Shown here: one piece after another, positions 26,496 to 34,604 of the stretch
Layout: every line of letters starts with the position of its first letter
How positions within the stretch are numbered: position 1 is the first letter of the stretch
Assembly: GCA_965229685.1 (NCBI GenBank)
Contig: OZ245920.1
Span: forward strand, 3,410,001 to 3,474,000
Source of the DNA: Pacificispira sp033344895
GTDB taxonomy: Bacteria > Pseudomonadota > Alphaproteobacteria > UBA8366 > Aestuariispiraceae
Direction of reading: 5' to 3'
DNA length: 64,000 nucleotides
Notes under the pieces: model-generated
What the model saw: the letters and a program-made list of their open reading frames with translations, nothing else
What the model was told of the DNA's origin: nothing
The model's database searches: none
Program-made: the position numbers and the translations under genes

Positions 26496-26616
26496 CCTCT
26501 CGGCGCCATCTTCCGGCGACCACTCGTGCGCGGGGCTTTACCGCGGCGAGCGCACAGCCAGTTCAAGTCAGCTTTACCACGCTGTTGTATTTTAAACGGT
26601 TTGTTCGAAAAAAATC

Positions 26617-26641
26617 GCAACCTTCATTCCACCCACGCGTT
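26617..26641 (+). promoter_or_regulatory. EcfG-like promoter of the OmpA-family gene
   Basis: GCAAC-N16-CGTT on the plus strand, 105 bases before ATG 26746. It is the only such match in the 250-base gap and fits the pattern seen at four other units; the gap otherwise shows no gene. Confidence 0.65.
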
Positions 26642-26745
26642 TCTTTCACGAGACCTGGAGCGGCCGGAGCCGGTCGTTCCGATCAGATGGCCGCGCGCCG
26701 CAGACAGGCTGCGCGGTCCGCACCAGGAAAAGAGGAGAACCATTC

Positions 26746-27708
26746 ATGGCCTTCCGAAAGATCCTTACCTATGCCACCCCGCTCGTGCTTGTCGGCGGCG
26801 TTGCTGCGACTCCGGCCTCCGCCGCGAACCTGCTGTTCCCGGATTACGCCGCGTTCAAGGACGAGTCGATTTCGGGCAAGACTTTCACCGATTACCTGGC
26901 GCGCGATTACCAGGATCTGAGCGTCTATGAGTACCAGGAAATGTACGATTACATCGACGCTGAAACCTATGCAGAGCGTGGCATGCAGGCCCGCGCCGGA
27001 GTCGCGCCGGAACCGTTCCAGCCGCAGAACTGGGATATCGACAGTGCGCAGGCGCGCAGCGATCTGAAATCCGGCCGCCATCAGCTGGTGATGGCGCTGA
27101 ATGACGGCGCCGCCACGATTGCCCCGGAACTGGCCGCGGAAGCGCAGTCGAAATACGACTGCTGGGTCGAACAGCAGGAAGAAGGCTGGCAGACCCTGCA
27201 CATCGCACGCTGCCGTGAAGGCTTCGAAGCCGCCATGGCCGACCTTCACAAGGCGATGATGCCGGCAGAGCCGAAGGTCGAGACCAAGGCCGAAACCAAG
27301 GTCGCGCCGCCGGTCATGGAAGAGATCGCTCGCCACGTCATCTATTTCGACTTTGATGAAGCGGCGTTGAACCCGGCCGGCGAAGCCAAGGTTTCCCAGA
27401 TCGTCGCCGATCTGTCGAACCAGGACGACATCGAACTGTATGTCGAAGGTCACGCTGACCGTGCTGGCCCCGCCGACTACAACGCGGAACTGGCGAAGAA
27501 GCGCGCCGAGACGGTTCGCGCCGAGCTGATCCGCCACGGGCTGGAAGTCTCGAAGGTTGATACCCTTCGAACGGAAAGCGAAGGCGAAACGGATCCGGCT
27601 GTCGAAACGGCGGATGGCGTGCGCGAACTGCGTAACCGTCGTGTCGAGATTGTCGTCCAGGGCGTCATCGAGCCCGACCAGACGGCTTCGGCCTACACCG
27701 TCGAATAA
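26746..27708 (+). CDS. OmpA-family protein with C-terminal peptidoglycan-binding domain
   Basis: 320 aa. Signal peptide 1-26 (TPASA). The N-terminal region (27-180) contains acidic repeats with many Tyr and two Cys (CWVEQ, CREGF); it is not a recognisable beta-barrel. A short K/E/T/P linker (about 183-200) leads to an OmpA C-terminal domain: IYFDFDEAALNPAG, EGHADRAGPADYN, LAKKRAETV, LRNRRVEIVV, with the Asp/Arg pair that binds diaminopimelate. It probably anchors a periplasmic or outer-membrane structure to the cell wall under stress. An EcfG-like promoter precedes it and an intrinsic terminator follows. Confidence 0.9.
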   Translation: MAFRKILTYATPLVLVGGVAATPASAANLLFPDYAAFKDESISGKTFTDYLARDYQDLSVYEYQEMYDYIDAETYAERGMQARAGVAPEPFQPQNWDIDSAQARSDLKSGRHQLVMALNDGAATIAPELAAEAQSKYDCWVEQQEEGWQTLHIARCREGFEAAMADLHKAMMPAEPKVETKAETKVAPPVMEEIARHVIYFDFDEAALNPAGEAKVSQIVADLSNQDDIELYVEGHADRAGPADYNAELAKKRAETVRAELIRHGLEVSKVDTLRTESEGETDPAVETADGVRELRNRRVEIVVQGVIEPDQTASAYTVE

Positions 27709-27730
27709 TTCTCGACGCCTCATGCAGGAA

Positions 27731-27759
27731 AGCCCCCGGAACCTTCCGGGGGCTTTTTT
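27731..27759 (+). terminator. Intrinsic terminator of the OmpA-family gene
   Basis: AGCCCCCGGAA-CC-TTCCGGGGGCT followed by TTTTT, 22 bases after the stop: a textbook Rho-independent terminator for the plus strand. Confidence 0.92.
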
Positions 27760-27785
27760 GTGTCCGGAGCCCGGGCAACACGTTT

Positions 27786-29078
27786 CTAGTCGCCGGCCAC
27801 ACGCGAAACCATGACGTTTCGGGCGGACCGGATCAGAACGGCGAGAGCATCGCGGTCATCCCTGTTTTCCACGACGCGCCGCATATCGGCCGCGATCAAC
27901 CTGAGATGCCGCATCAGGATGGGGGTATTGGACCGGTCTGTAACGATCGCCATCCGCCGGATCGCCTCGATCAGCTTCATCATGACCAGAAGGTTCGGCG
28001 CCGATGCCCGCCGCAGGGGATGAAGAGCGGTACCGATGATTTCGTGCAGGGACATGATCTCGTGCCAGATCCTCGGCGTGTCCTCCTTGTCCCGGGTCAG
28101 GGAACTGGGCGCACCGCGCTGCAGTATCCTGGCCAGAGAGCCGGACAGATGATCGATCGCACTGATGGCCGTGTAGGCGTCATTGACGCCCGGAGACAAC
28201 GCCTTCAGTGCAATCTCGACATTCAGGTGGATCGAGAACTCTATGTCCCCCTCCGGCGCGCGGGCATCTGCGACCATCACCGCCCCATGGATCGCCGAAT
28301 CCTCGGCCTCGTCAATCCCGTGGAGCCGAGCCAGGGGCTCCCGGTTGATGATGAAGCGCCCCGGTCGAACCAGCATTTCGATGAATCCGTCGCATCGCTG
28401 CGCGATGGACAGCAGCGATTGTGTATCGACGACGGTGACGTACCCCGTCTTGGTTGCCAGGAGGTCCCGCCCGCCCTCCTTCGGAACGGAATCGGTATCG
28501 TCCGGCGCCTCGGCAGGCTCGTCCGCCAGCAACCGGTCGATGGTCGAACGCAACGACCGCTGGACCCGCCCGATCTCGTTATCGACCATGATGCGCTGAG
28601 CGGTATCATGGACGAAATACACGACCCAGAAAAAGCTGACCGTCGCCAGTCCCATTCCCAGGACGACCGTGATGCGTGGCGTCTCAATGCCGGTGATGCC
28701 GTGAAGGGCCAGCAGGGAATACAGAAAGGTCGATCCCAGCAAGCCGACCGTAACCTGGTTGACCCGATTGTCCGTGAAGGTCTCCAGGAGGCGGGGCGCT
28801 ATGTTGCCGGCGGCCAGGGTAAACACCACCAATGTCAGCGAATAGACGAGGCTGAGTACCGTCATCATGGCACCGGAAATCGTGCCGAGAACCGATGCCG
28901 CACCGTCGCGATCAATTTCCAGCCAGGGGAATACCGTCAGCGTGCCGTCCAACCACCCCCGTGCATCGATCATCAGGGCCAGCGTCGCCAGGGCGATGCC
29001 GAAACAGCTGAGGGCGGCCGGCCAGAACAGGAAGCCCCGCATCATGACGCGGGTGGATATCGCCAGTCTGTTGAACAT
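27786..29078 (-). CDS. DUF2254 membrane protein
   Basis: 430 aa from ATG 29078 (MFNRLAIST). A longer in-frame start at 29117 would begin inside a terminator-like hairpin, so I reject it. Four N-terminal hydrophobic helices (about 18-40, 60-85, 105-125, 135-155) are followed by a soluble domain with FIINREPLARLHG and SPGVNDAYTAISAIDHL, typical of the DUF2254 family. Function unknown; members are predicted inner-membrane proteins. It is convergent with the OmpA-like gene and downstream of the small-membrane-protein operon. Confidence 0.85.
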   Translation of the reverse strand: MFNRLAISTRVMMRGFLFWPAALSCFGIALATLALMIDARGWLDGTLTVFPWLEIDRDGAASVLGTISGAMMTVLSLVYSLTLVVFTLAAGNIAPRLLETFTDNRVNQVTVGLLGSTFLYSLLALHGITGIETPRITVVLGMGLATVSFFWVVYFVHDTAQRIMVDNEIGRVQRSLRSTIDRLLADEPAEAPDDTDSVPKEGGRDLLATKTGYVTVVDTQSLLSIAQRCDGFIEMLVRPGRFIINREPLARLHGIDEAEDSAIHGAVMVADARAPEGDIEFSIHLNVEIALKALSPGVNDAYTAISAIDHLSGSLARILQRGAPSSLTRDKEDTPRIWHEIMSLHEIIGTALHPLRRASAPNLLVMMKLIEAIRRMAIVTDRSNTPILMRHLRLIAADMRRVVENRDDRDALAVLIRSARNVMVSRVAGD

Positions 29079-29107
29079 CGTCACGCCACGCTCCCTGCAT
29101 ACGAAGA

Positions 29108-29143
29108 AACCGGGCACCGTCCCTGATAGGACGATGCCCGGTT
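29108..29143 (-). terminator. Terminator-like hairpin before the DUF2254 gene
   Basis: On the minus strand AACCGGGCATCGTCC-N6-GGGACGGTGCCCGGTT (one G-T pair) is followed by TCTT. It lies 76 bases after the stop of the gene at 29220 and 30 bases before the DUF2254 start. It probably ends most transcription of the upstream operon, with read-through serving DUF2254. Confidence 0.7.
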
Positions 29144-29219
29144 CGACTAGAGCACATATGACCCGAAACTGCGCGCCGTATCTTCCGATGGCCGGCCGCG
29201 TTCCGGTACCCGGCCCGGA

Positions 29220-29723
29220 TCAGGCCTTGCCGCTATTGCTCCGGTTCAGAAGTTTCGGCAGCGCGATTGCCAGCCCGGCGCCCAGGGCCGCAGCGGCGAT
29301 GCCGGACGCAACCGGGTGTGTCGCAACCATCTGACGCGTTCCGTCGACCGACCGGCGGGCGCCGCTGCCGACGCGCTGGACACCGTTCCGCGCCTTGCCG
29401 CTGATCGTACGGCCATGTTTCGTCACCGACGCGGCGGCGGCACTGACGCCTTCCTTGCCGCGACCGGCCGCATTCATGACGGCGTTGTCGCCGCCATTGA
29501 CATTCTTGACGGCCAGCATGCCCACCCCCGCGGCGACCAGACTCAGCGGGATGACATTTTCCCGCATGAAATCAGCCGACGCTGCGGCAGCGGATTGCGC
29601 GTCGACCGGTTCGGCGGCCTGAACGCTTTGTGCATTCTGCGCCCGCTCGGCCTTCGCGGCAGTCCGCTTGTTCTTCTGTTTCGTCTTGGCGGTCGTCTGC
29701 TTCGTCTTGCTCTTCTCAGCCAT
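29220..29723 (-). CDS. Small DUF3618/ElaB-like membrane-associated protein
   Basis: 167 aa. A lysine- and glutamine-rich N-terminus (1-45) is followed by a hydrophobic stretch (about 57-68), a Gly/Ser/Ala- and Arg-rich middle, and a C-terminal helix MVATHPVASGIAAAALGAGLAIALP (in part). The ending THPVASG..AGAGLA is like the ElaB/YqjD and DUF3618 ribosome- or membrane-associated stress proteins. Third gene of the unit beginning at 30496. I am not sure of the family; a stress-inducible inner-membrane protein is the best reading. Confidence 0.65.
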   Translation of the reverse strand: MAEKSKTKQTTAKTKQKNKRTAAKAERAQNAQSVQAAEPVDAQSAAAASADFMRENVIPLSLVAAGVGMLAVKNVNGGDNAVMNAAGRGKEGVSAAAASVTKHGRTISGKARNGVQRVGSGARRSVDGTRQMVATHPVASGIAAAALGAGLAIALPKLLNRSNSGKA

Positions 29724-29729
29724 AACTCC

Positions 29730-30083
29730 TTACTCCTTCTTCTCGGGTTTCGAATACCCCGAACTCAAGGTTCGCCCTTTGGGGGGCAGGGTGAATGCGA
29801 TCGCGGCTCCAAGGGCGAGGAGTCCCGATACGCATAAAAAGGCGGCCCATAGAGGTGCCACTTCGTCGATTGCCAAGGTCAGACCGACCGCCGCCCAGCC
29901 CGTCGCCAATGTGGCGGCGACCAGGCCTAGGAAGCGCCATGCGATCCATTTCGCCAGCAGGTTCAGATGCGGGCGCATCGCGTCCACAAGCATCGCCGCA
30001 ATTGCGGACAACACAGCAGCCGCGACGCCTTCGATCCCGTTGACGCCTGCCTTTTGCCTGTCGGACTGCCGCGTGGCGGTCAT
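29730..30083 (-). CDS. Small phage-holin-superfamily-like membrane protein
   Basis: 117 aa with two clear hydrophobic helices (about 46-66 and 77-98) preceded by an amphipathic N-terminal helix and ending in a charged tail. The layout resembles the holin-superfamily/DUF1469 (YqjE) proteins that usually stand beside YqjD/ElaB-like proteins, as here. Start ATG overlaps the stop of the preceding gene (ATGA at 30080-30083). Role in lysis is unlikely; these proteins belong to stress operons. Family assignment is by topology and neighbours. Confidence 0.65.
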   Translation of the reverse strand: MTATRQSDRQKAGVNGIEGVAAAVLSAIAAMLVDAMRPHLNLLAKWIAWRFLGLVAATLATGWAAVGLTLAIDEVAPLWAAFLCVSGLLALGAAIAFTLPPKGRTLSSGYSKPEKKE

Positions 30084-30496
30084 TCTTCGTGCGCCTCGCT
30101 CTCGGCGTCCTGTTGGGCGGTTCGCTGGTACTGGAACCAGAGGGTCGCCGCAGCACCAACTGCCGCAGCCCCGGCCAGATAAAGTGCCGGCCGGGCTTTC
30201 GCCGCCTCAGACAGCGTGTCAACCGTTTCTTCCGGCGAGGCACGCAGGAGGCGACGCCCCGTGGCACCAAGCCATTCCGCGGCCTGACCGACCAGTGTCG
30301 CGGCGTCACCGCGCTGGTTGCCGTCCAGATCTTCCGCGGCAGCATGAGCCGCGCTGGATGCATCCAGCATGGCGGCGGAAACCGCATTCCGCGGCTCGCC
30401 AAAGGCATAGTTCATCACCGCCCCAAGCAATTCGCCGGTGGCGGCCTGACCATCCGTCGCCTGTGAGTCGTTTCGGGTTTCGCGGACGGTATCCAT
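30080..30496 (-). CDS. Small Ala-rich protein with C-terminal anchor (YqjD-like operon)
   Basis: 138 aa from ATG 30496 (MDTVRETRN), chosen because GGAGG lies 8 bases upstream; the longer frame from 30559 would run through the promoter. Hydrophilic, alanine-rich helices are followed by one hydrophobic helix (about 108-122) near the C-terminus and an acidic tail. First gene of a three-gene unit, led by the EcfG-like promoter at 30533. No precise family is recognised. Probably a membrane-anchored stress protein. Confidence 0.7.
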   Translation of the reverse strand: MDTVRETRNDSQATDGQAATGELLGAVMNYAFGEPRNAVSAAMLDASSAAHAAAEDLDGNQRGDAATLVGQAAEWLGATGRRLLRASPEETVDTLSEAAKARPALYLAGAAAVGAAATLWFQYQRTAQQDAESEAHEE

Positions 30497-30532
30497 TCCG
30501 ACTGCCTCCGATTTCCGTGTTGCTGTCTGAGT

Positions 30533-30557
30533 AACGTCGGAAATCCGGGAAAGTTGC
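30533..30557 (-). promoter_or_regulatory. EcfG-like promoter of the three-gene membrane-protein unit
   Basis: Minus strand GCAAC-N16-CGTT, 37 bases before ATG 30496. Best placed of the five sites for a short leader; identical -35 and -10 bases to the others. Confidence 0.7.
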
Positions 30558-30756
30558 ATCGCCGTCCGAAAAAATCAGTCGCGGCCGACGGAAAATGCGC
30601 GGGAACCGCGCCGCCCCCCTGTCCGTCATGGAAACATGACATATGTTAGTGCCGTATCGGCCTACCTCGTATAAGAGTGTGCGTTCGCAGTTTGGAATGA
30701 AACCAACTGGCATCCCCGAACATGCTGCTTCGGGTGGGCCATGAAGGGATACGCTA

Positions 30757-32760
30757 TTGAACCGCAAAGGCGATGAGACCGCGGACCAGAACGAGACCGC
30801 GCAAGCGGGATCGCCCCCGCAAGAGCGATCAAACATTCTTGTGCTGATGGGCGGCGCGGACTGGGCCGCCGTGCGCGCAGCGGGCGTTTCAAAATTTCGA
30901 ACCCAGGCAGACAACTGGACGGTTTTCGTCTTGGAGGGCTGGACCCGGGACAGTCTGGCGACCACGCTCTCCCGGCGCGACACGTCCGTGCGGGCGGAAC
31001 GGGCCGGTGCGACTGTCCTGACCGGCGATTACAGCGATCTTCAGGACTATGTGGCCGAGGGCGATGAATCCCGGACCAGCATACTGGCGGTTCATGACGA
31101 GGGTATTCTGTCCCGCTATCAGCTGCGCATGCTGTTGGCGCGCATGCGGCGCTCGTTCAGTGACGCCAAGATTTCCTCGGCCCGACTGCCGGTTTCCCAG
31201 TCTCTCGGCCTGACTGCCAGTTGGGACGACGACGGAAACATCGCGACGAAGCTGCTCGGCATTGTCGGGGTGGTGGCCGCCTTCTCGGGTGCGACATATG
31301 GCATAAACCTCTGGGAGAATATCGCTCCCCCCTCGATCACGATGCTTCTGGCGGTTCTGATATCCGCCGTACTTTTCGGACGCTGGGCGGGGATCGTCGC
31401 GGCGTGCCTCGGCGCCATCGTCTTGAACCTCGTCTTCATCTGGCCGCTATGGGTCTTCGAGATCTCGGACGCACGCAGCCTGATGACACTGTTCATTTTC
31501 CTGGGTGTCGGCGGTCTGATGAGTTTCATCGTCGGGCGTTCGACCGATCGCGCGATTGCCGCCCGCGACAGGCAGGTCACCGCATCGCTTCTCTTCGGCG
31601 CGGCCCGGCGTATGGCCGAAGCGAACAACGAGTCGGACGTTGCAAAGGCATTGGGGGATGAGTTCGGCCAGCAACTGGGTTTCCGTCTGGCGGTCATCAC
31701 TGGCGCCAACGATCCCGATCATGTCGAGCGACAATTGACCGAGCAGGGCATTGAATTCATGCTAAGCGACCTGCAGGCCGCCGTCTTTGCCTGCCAGACA
31801 TCCGAACCCACCGGTGTCGGGACATCGTTCTCTGACTATGTTCTGAACTATTACGAGCCGATTGCGACAGGTCCCGAGAACGCGCTGCTGGTCGTGTCAG
31901 GCGCAGAAGAAACGACGCTGCGGCAGAGCGGCTTCCGGGTCCTGATGGAAAGTCTGTCCGATCTGATCGGTCTGACCTTGTCTCGGATTAAGGCCCGTGA
32001 GGCCCTGCATACCGTGCGCCTGCAGTCCGAAGCGGAACAGTCCCGCAGTGCCGTGCTGGCGGCGATGTCCCACGACTTCCGAACACCGCTGTCCACCATT
32101 CTGGGCACGGCATCCAGCCTGCAGCAGTTCCGGTCGACCTATTCGGATGAAACGATCGACGAACTGCTCGGAAACATCGTTTCCGGTGCAGAGCGACTGG
32201 ACAAGTTCGTTCGCAAGATCCTCGACCAGACGCGCCTGCAGGCAAAGCTGGAAATCGAAGATTCGGACTTCGTCGACATGACCGATGTCGTCGATACCGC
32301 CTGCGAGACCCTGAACCAGAAACTGCTGAACTATCAGGTCGAGGTCCGCGCGCCGGACGTCGTGCCGCTGATCCGGGGCGATGCCGCGCTTCTGGAGCAT
32401 CTGGTCCAGAACCTTCTTGAAAACGCGATGAAGTATTCCAAGCCGAAATCGACCATCACCATCGACTTCAAGGCGACGGGATCCACCCTGTCGATCGCAA
32501 TCAGCGACCAGGGCATCGGATTGACGAAGGAGCAATGCGTTTCGATCTTCGACCCGTTCTACCAGGTGCATGCCGGCGAGGTACGGTCGGACGGAATCGG
32601 GCTCGGCCTGTCCATCTGCACCGAAGTCGCGCGCCTGCACAAAGGTTCGCTGCGCGCTGAGAGTGGTGGACTCGGGCATGGCACCACCTTTACAATCGAC
32701 CTTCCCATTGAAAACGTCGTCGATATCGACGGAGCGAACGACCACGCACAATCGGCATGA
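30757..32760 (+). CDS. KdpD-like sensor histidine kinase without KdpD N-terminal domain
   Basis: 667 aa, TTG start at 30757 with AAGGGATA ahead. An N-terminal region (about 25-130) of unknown fold lacks the KdpD sensor P-loop. Then come closely spaced membrane helices (about 160-275) of the DUF4118 type with FGRWAGIVAACLGAI, a GAF-like region (about 280-420), HisKA with H439 in MSHDFRTPLSTIL, and an ATPase domain (NLLENAMKYS; GIGLGLSIC). The order DUF4118-GAF-HisKA-ATPase is that of KdpD's C-terminal part. It overlaps its response regulator by 4 bases. No kdpFABC genes are nearby, so the target is unknown. Confidence 0.85.
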   Translation: MNRKGDETADQNETAQAGSPPQERSNILVLMGGADWAAVRAAGVSKFRTQADNWTVFVLEGWTRDSLATTLSRRDTSVRAERAGATVLTGDYSDLQDYVAEGDESRTSILAVHDEGILSRYQLRMLLARMRRSFSDAKISSARLPVSQSLGLTASWDDDGNIATKLLGIVGVVAAFSGATYGINLWENIAPPSITMLLAVLISAVLFGRWAGIVAACLGAIVLNLVFIWPLWVFEISDARSLMTLFIFLGVGGLMSFIVGRSTDRAIAARDRQVTASLLFGAARRMAEANNESDVAKALGDEFGQQLGFRLAVITGANDPDHVERQLTEQGIEFMLSDLQAAVFACQTSEPTGVGTSFSDYVLNYYEPIATGPENALLVVSGAEETTLRQSGFRVLMESLSDLIGLTLSRIKAREALHTVRLQSEAEQSRSAVLAAMSHDFRTPLSTILGTASSLQQFRSTYSDETIDELLGNIVSGAERLDKFVRKILDQTRLQAKLEIEDSDFVDMTDVVDTACETLNQKLLNYQVEVRAPDVVPLIRGDAALLEHLVQNLLENAMKYSKPKSTITIDFKATGSTLSIAISDQGIGLTKEQCVSIFDPFYQVHAGEVRSDGIGLGLSICTEVARLHKGSLRAESGGLGHGTTFTIDLPIENVVDIDGANDHAQSA

Positions 32761-33485
32761 AGGTTCTTGTAGTAGATGACGAGGCGCAGATTCGACGTTT
32801 CCTGAACGTCAGTCTGAAGGCCCAGGGGTATGAGGTTTATGAGGCCGGGGACTGTCAGGGGGCGGTTCGCGAGTTCACGACGGCGTCGCCCGACGCCGTT
32901 ATCCTCGACCTCGGGCTACCGGACGGCGACGGTCTGGACGTTGTCAAAACCGTGCGATCCATCGCGTCCACCCCGATCATCGTCCTATCCGCACGCCATG
33001 ATGAAACCCAGAAGGTCCTGGCCCTCGACGCCGGGGCCAACGACTACGTGACCAAGCCGTTCGGCATGCCGGAGTTGCTGGCACGGCTGCGGCGACTGAT
33101 CCGGGACATGTCGGAAGTCGAAGCGCAGTTTTCCGGATCCACGCTGACCAACGGTCCGATCCGGATCGATGTCTCTTCCCGCAGCGTCTATATCCGCGAC
33201 AGGTATGTGCGTCTGACCAAGAAGGAATTCGACATTCTGCTGATGCTGACGCGTCACGCGGGAAAGGTTCTGACGCATCAGCAGATTCTCGGGGAATGCT
33301 GGGGACCAGCCTATGTCGAAGAGAAGCAATATCTCCGAATCTATATCAAGAATCTCCGCGACAAGATCGGCGATTCCGGATCGGACCCGGAGTTGTTGCT
33401 GACCGAGCCGGGTGTGGGATATCGGCTGGTCAGCGATTCCGAAAACGGTTCGGACCTCCCCGCCCCCGGCGCGGAGACAGCCTGA
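32757..33485 (+). CDS. KdpE-like OmpR-family response regulator
   Basis: 242 aa. Receiver domain with DDE at 7-9, phospho-acceptor D51 (VILDLGLPDGDG) and K101-type lysine in VTKPFGMPELLARLRR. The C-terminal winged helix has LTKKEFDILLMLTRHAGKVLTHQQIL and YLRIYIKNLRDKIG, the KdpE style. Translation is coupled to the kinase (ATGA). As with the kinase, no potassium transporter operon is in the window; because the ECF sigma gene is next door, regulation of stress or envelope genes is possible. Confidence 0.9.
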   Translation: MKVLVVDDEAQIRRFLNVSLKAQGYEVYEAGDCQGAVREFTTASPDAVILDLGLPDGDGLDVVKTVRSIASTPIIVLSARHDETQKVLALDAGANDYVTKPFGMPELLARLRRLIRDMSEVEAQFSGSTLTNGPIRIDVSSRSVYIRDRYVRLTKKEFDILLMLTRHAGKVLTHQQILGECWGPAYVEEKQYLRIYIKNLRDKIGDSGSDPELLLTEPGVGYRLVSDSENGSDLPAPGAETA

Positions 33486-33532
33486 GCCGTCCGCGCCTGA
33501 GAGCAAGGAGGTCCGCCGGGGCGGCGACGGCC

Positions 33533-33628
33533 TTAGTGCCAGCGCATCAGCAGGAAGAGATTTGCCTTACGCAGGTCGTCGAAGAACTCAGCGAATTCGT
33601 CTTTGAGGCTGCTGCAGTACATGGACAT
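33533..33628 (-). CDS. Candidate 31-aa small protein next to the ECF sigma gene
   Basis: ATG 33628 to TAA 33533 encodes 31 residues (MSMYCSSLKDEF, then EFFDDLRKANLFL). It has a reasonable GGGAG ribosome site, starts 28 bases after the sigma stop and is cotranscribable with it. The amphipathic acidic pattern could bind a protein partner. It is too short to be NepR, which is about 60 residues, and no family is recognised. It could be chance. Confidence 0.35.
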   Translation of the reverse strand: MSMYCSSLKDEFAEFFDDLRKANLFLLMRWH

Positions 33629-33655
33629 TTTAAGTCTCCCGATCTAGGTCCACTC

Positions 33656-34174
33656 TCAAGCGGCAAGGGCCGAAACGGCCTCCGCCGACATTCCTCCCAA
33701 ATGCTTGCGCAGTTTTGCGCGCGTACGGCTGAGGCGAGACTTCACCGTGCCGATCGGCTCGCGGTACCGTCGGGCAATCGCCGATTGCGGGCGCTCCATT
33801 ACGGCCAGTTCGATCAGCGTCTCACGTTCCTTCCGCGGGAAGGTCTTGAGCGCGGCGGCGGTCTGCCCCAGCATCAACTGAATGTTCTGCGGCGCATCGA
33901 CCGATTCCTCGTCCGCACTCATCTGCTCTCGGGCATAGCGGGCCTTGACCGAGTCGCGGCGCTTACCCGACAGAAAGGCGTTGCGGGTGATGGTGAAGAG
34001 CCAGCCGCGCAGGTTGGTTCCGCCTTGGAAGGTATGGGCCTGCTTCAAGGCCTTCTCCACGCTTTCCTGAACGAGGTCGTCGGCGTCGAACTCGCGGCTT
34101 GGCCCAACAAGGGACAGCGCGAAGCGACGAATGTGGGGAACCTCATTCACGATATTGTCTCTTACATCACACAT
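33656..34174 (-). CDS. ECF sigma factor, EcfG-like
   Basis: 172 aa from ATG 34174 (MCDVRDNI) with GGAG 8 bases ahead; a longer frame to 34336 lacks a ribosome site. Region 2 (about 10-80) includes DADDLVQESVEKAL and FQGGTNLRGWLFTITRNAF, the pattern of EcfG (ECF15) general-stress sigma factors. Region 4 (about 110-160) includes IARRYREPIGTVKSRLSRTRAKL. Neither nepR nor phyR is adjacent. Five GCAAC-N16/17-CGTT promoters stand within 11 kb, which it may recognise (inference). Confidence 0.85.
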   Translation of the reverse strand: MCDVRDNIVNEVPHIRRFALSLVGPSREFDADDLVQESVEKALKQAHTFQGGTNLRGWLFTITRNAFLSGKRRDSVKARYAREQMSADEESVDAPQNIQLMLGQTAAALKTFPRKERETLIELAVMERPQSAIARRYREPIGTVKSRLSRTRAKLRKHLGGMSAEAVSALAA

Positions 34175-34604
34175 GTAAGACGTCTCCGTCTTGATTAGCG
34201 ATGATGAGAAGATAGGACCTGTCCCCGTAAAACTTCGATATCGCGTTTTGGCCCTGGCCGTTAAAAAATCATTAATGGACATTCTCGGTAATTTCCTGAC
34301 GCCGCCGTCAGCCGGGCACTGGCGAAACCCCTTCAACTATCTGAAAAAATTAAGTTATTCCAAAACATCCGAACATCGACAGCTGTCTTGAATCAGGGCA
34401 GAGACCCGACACCGCGCCCATTAATGACATTAATATCGATGTCAGTGCGTGGGGGTATATATCCCTTTATGACGCGTAAACGGTCGCCGGGAGATCGCGT
34501 CAGGCAGCCTGAAAACCGGCCTACGCTGGCCGAGCAAGTGGGCGGAGCACATCAATCGATACCCGGTTCCCGGCTTCAGCCCTGACCGTCGCCCCCATCG
34601 CGCG
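34175..34604. other. 430-base intergenic region, no gene seen
   Basis: Between the sigma factor (minus) and the GntR gene (minus). Short open frames on both strands lack ribosome sites and family likeness. The region is more AT-rich than its surroundings (for example 34330-34370 and 34425-34470). It contains GACAT-N8-ATGTC at about 34426-34443. It probably holds the sigma-gene promoter; no GCAAC/CGTT match was found in it. Confidence 0.5.

Noticed and set aside
30560..30756. GGAAC-N17-CGTC before the KdpD-like kinase as a sixth EcfG promoter
   Set aside because: The last base of the -10 core is wrong (C instead of T) and the -35 lacks the C found at the five other sites; kept out of the set.
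34191..34391. 66-codon plus-strand frame upstream of the sigma gene
   Set aside because: No ribosome site, no family likeness, and it sits in the probable promoter region of the sigma gene.
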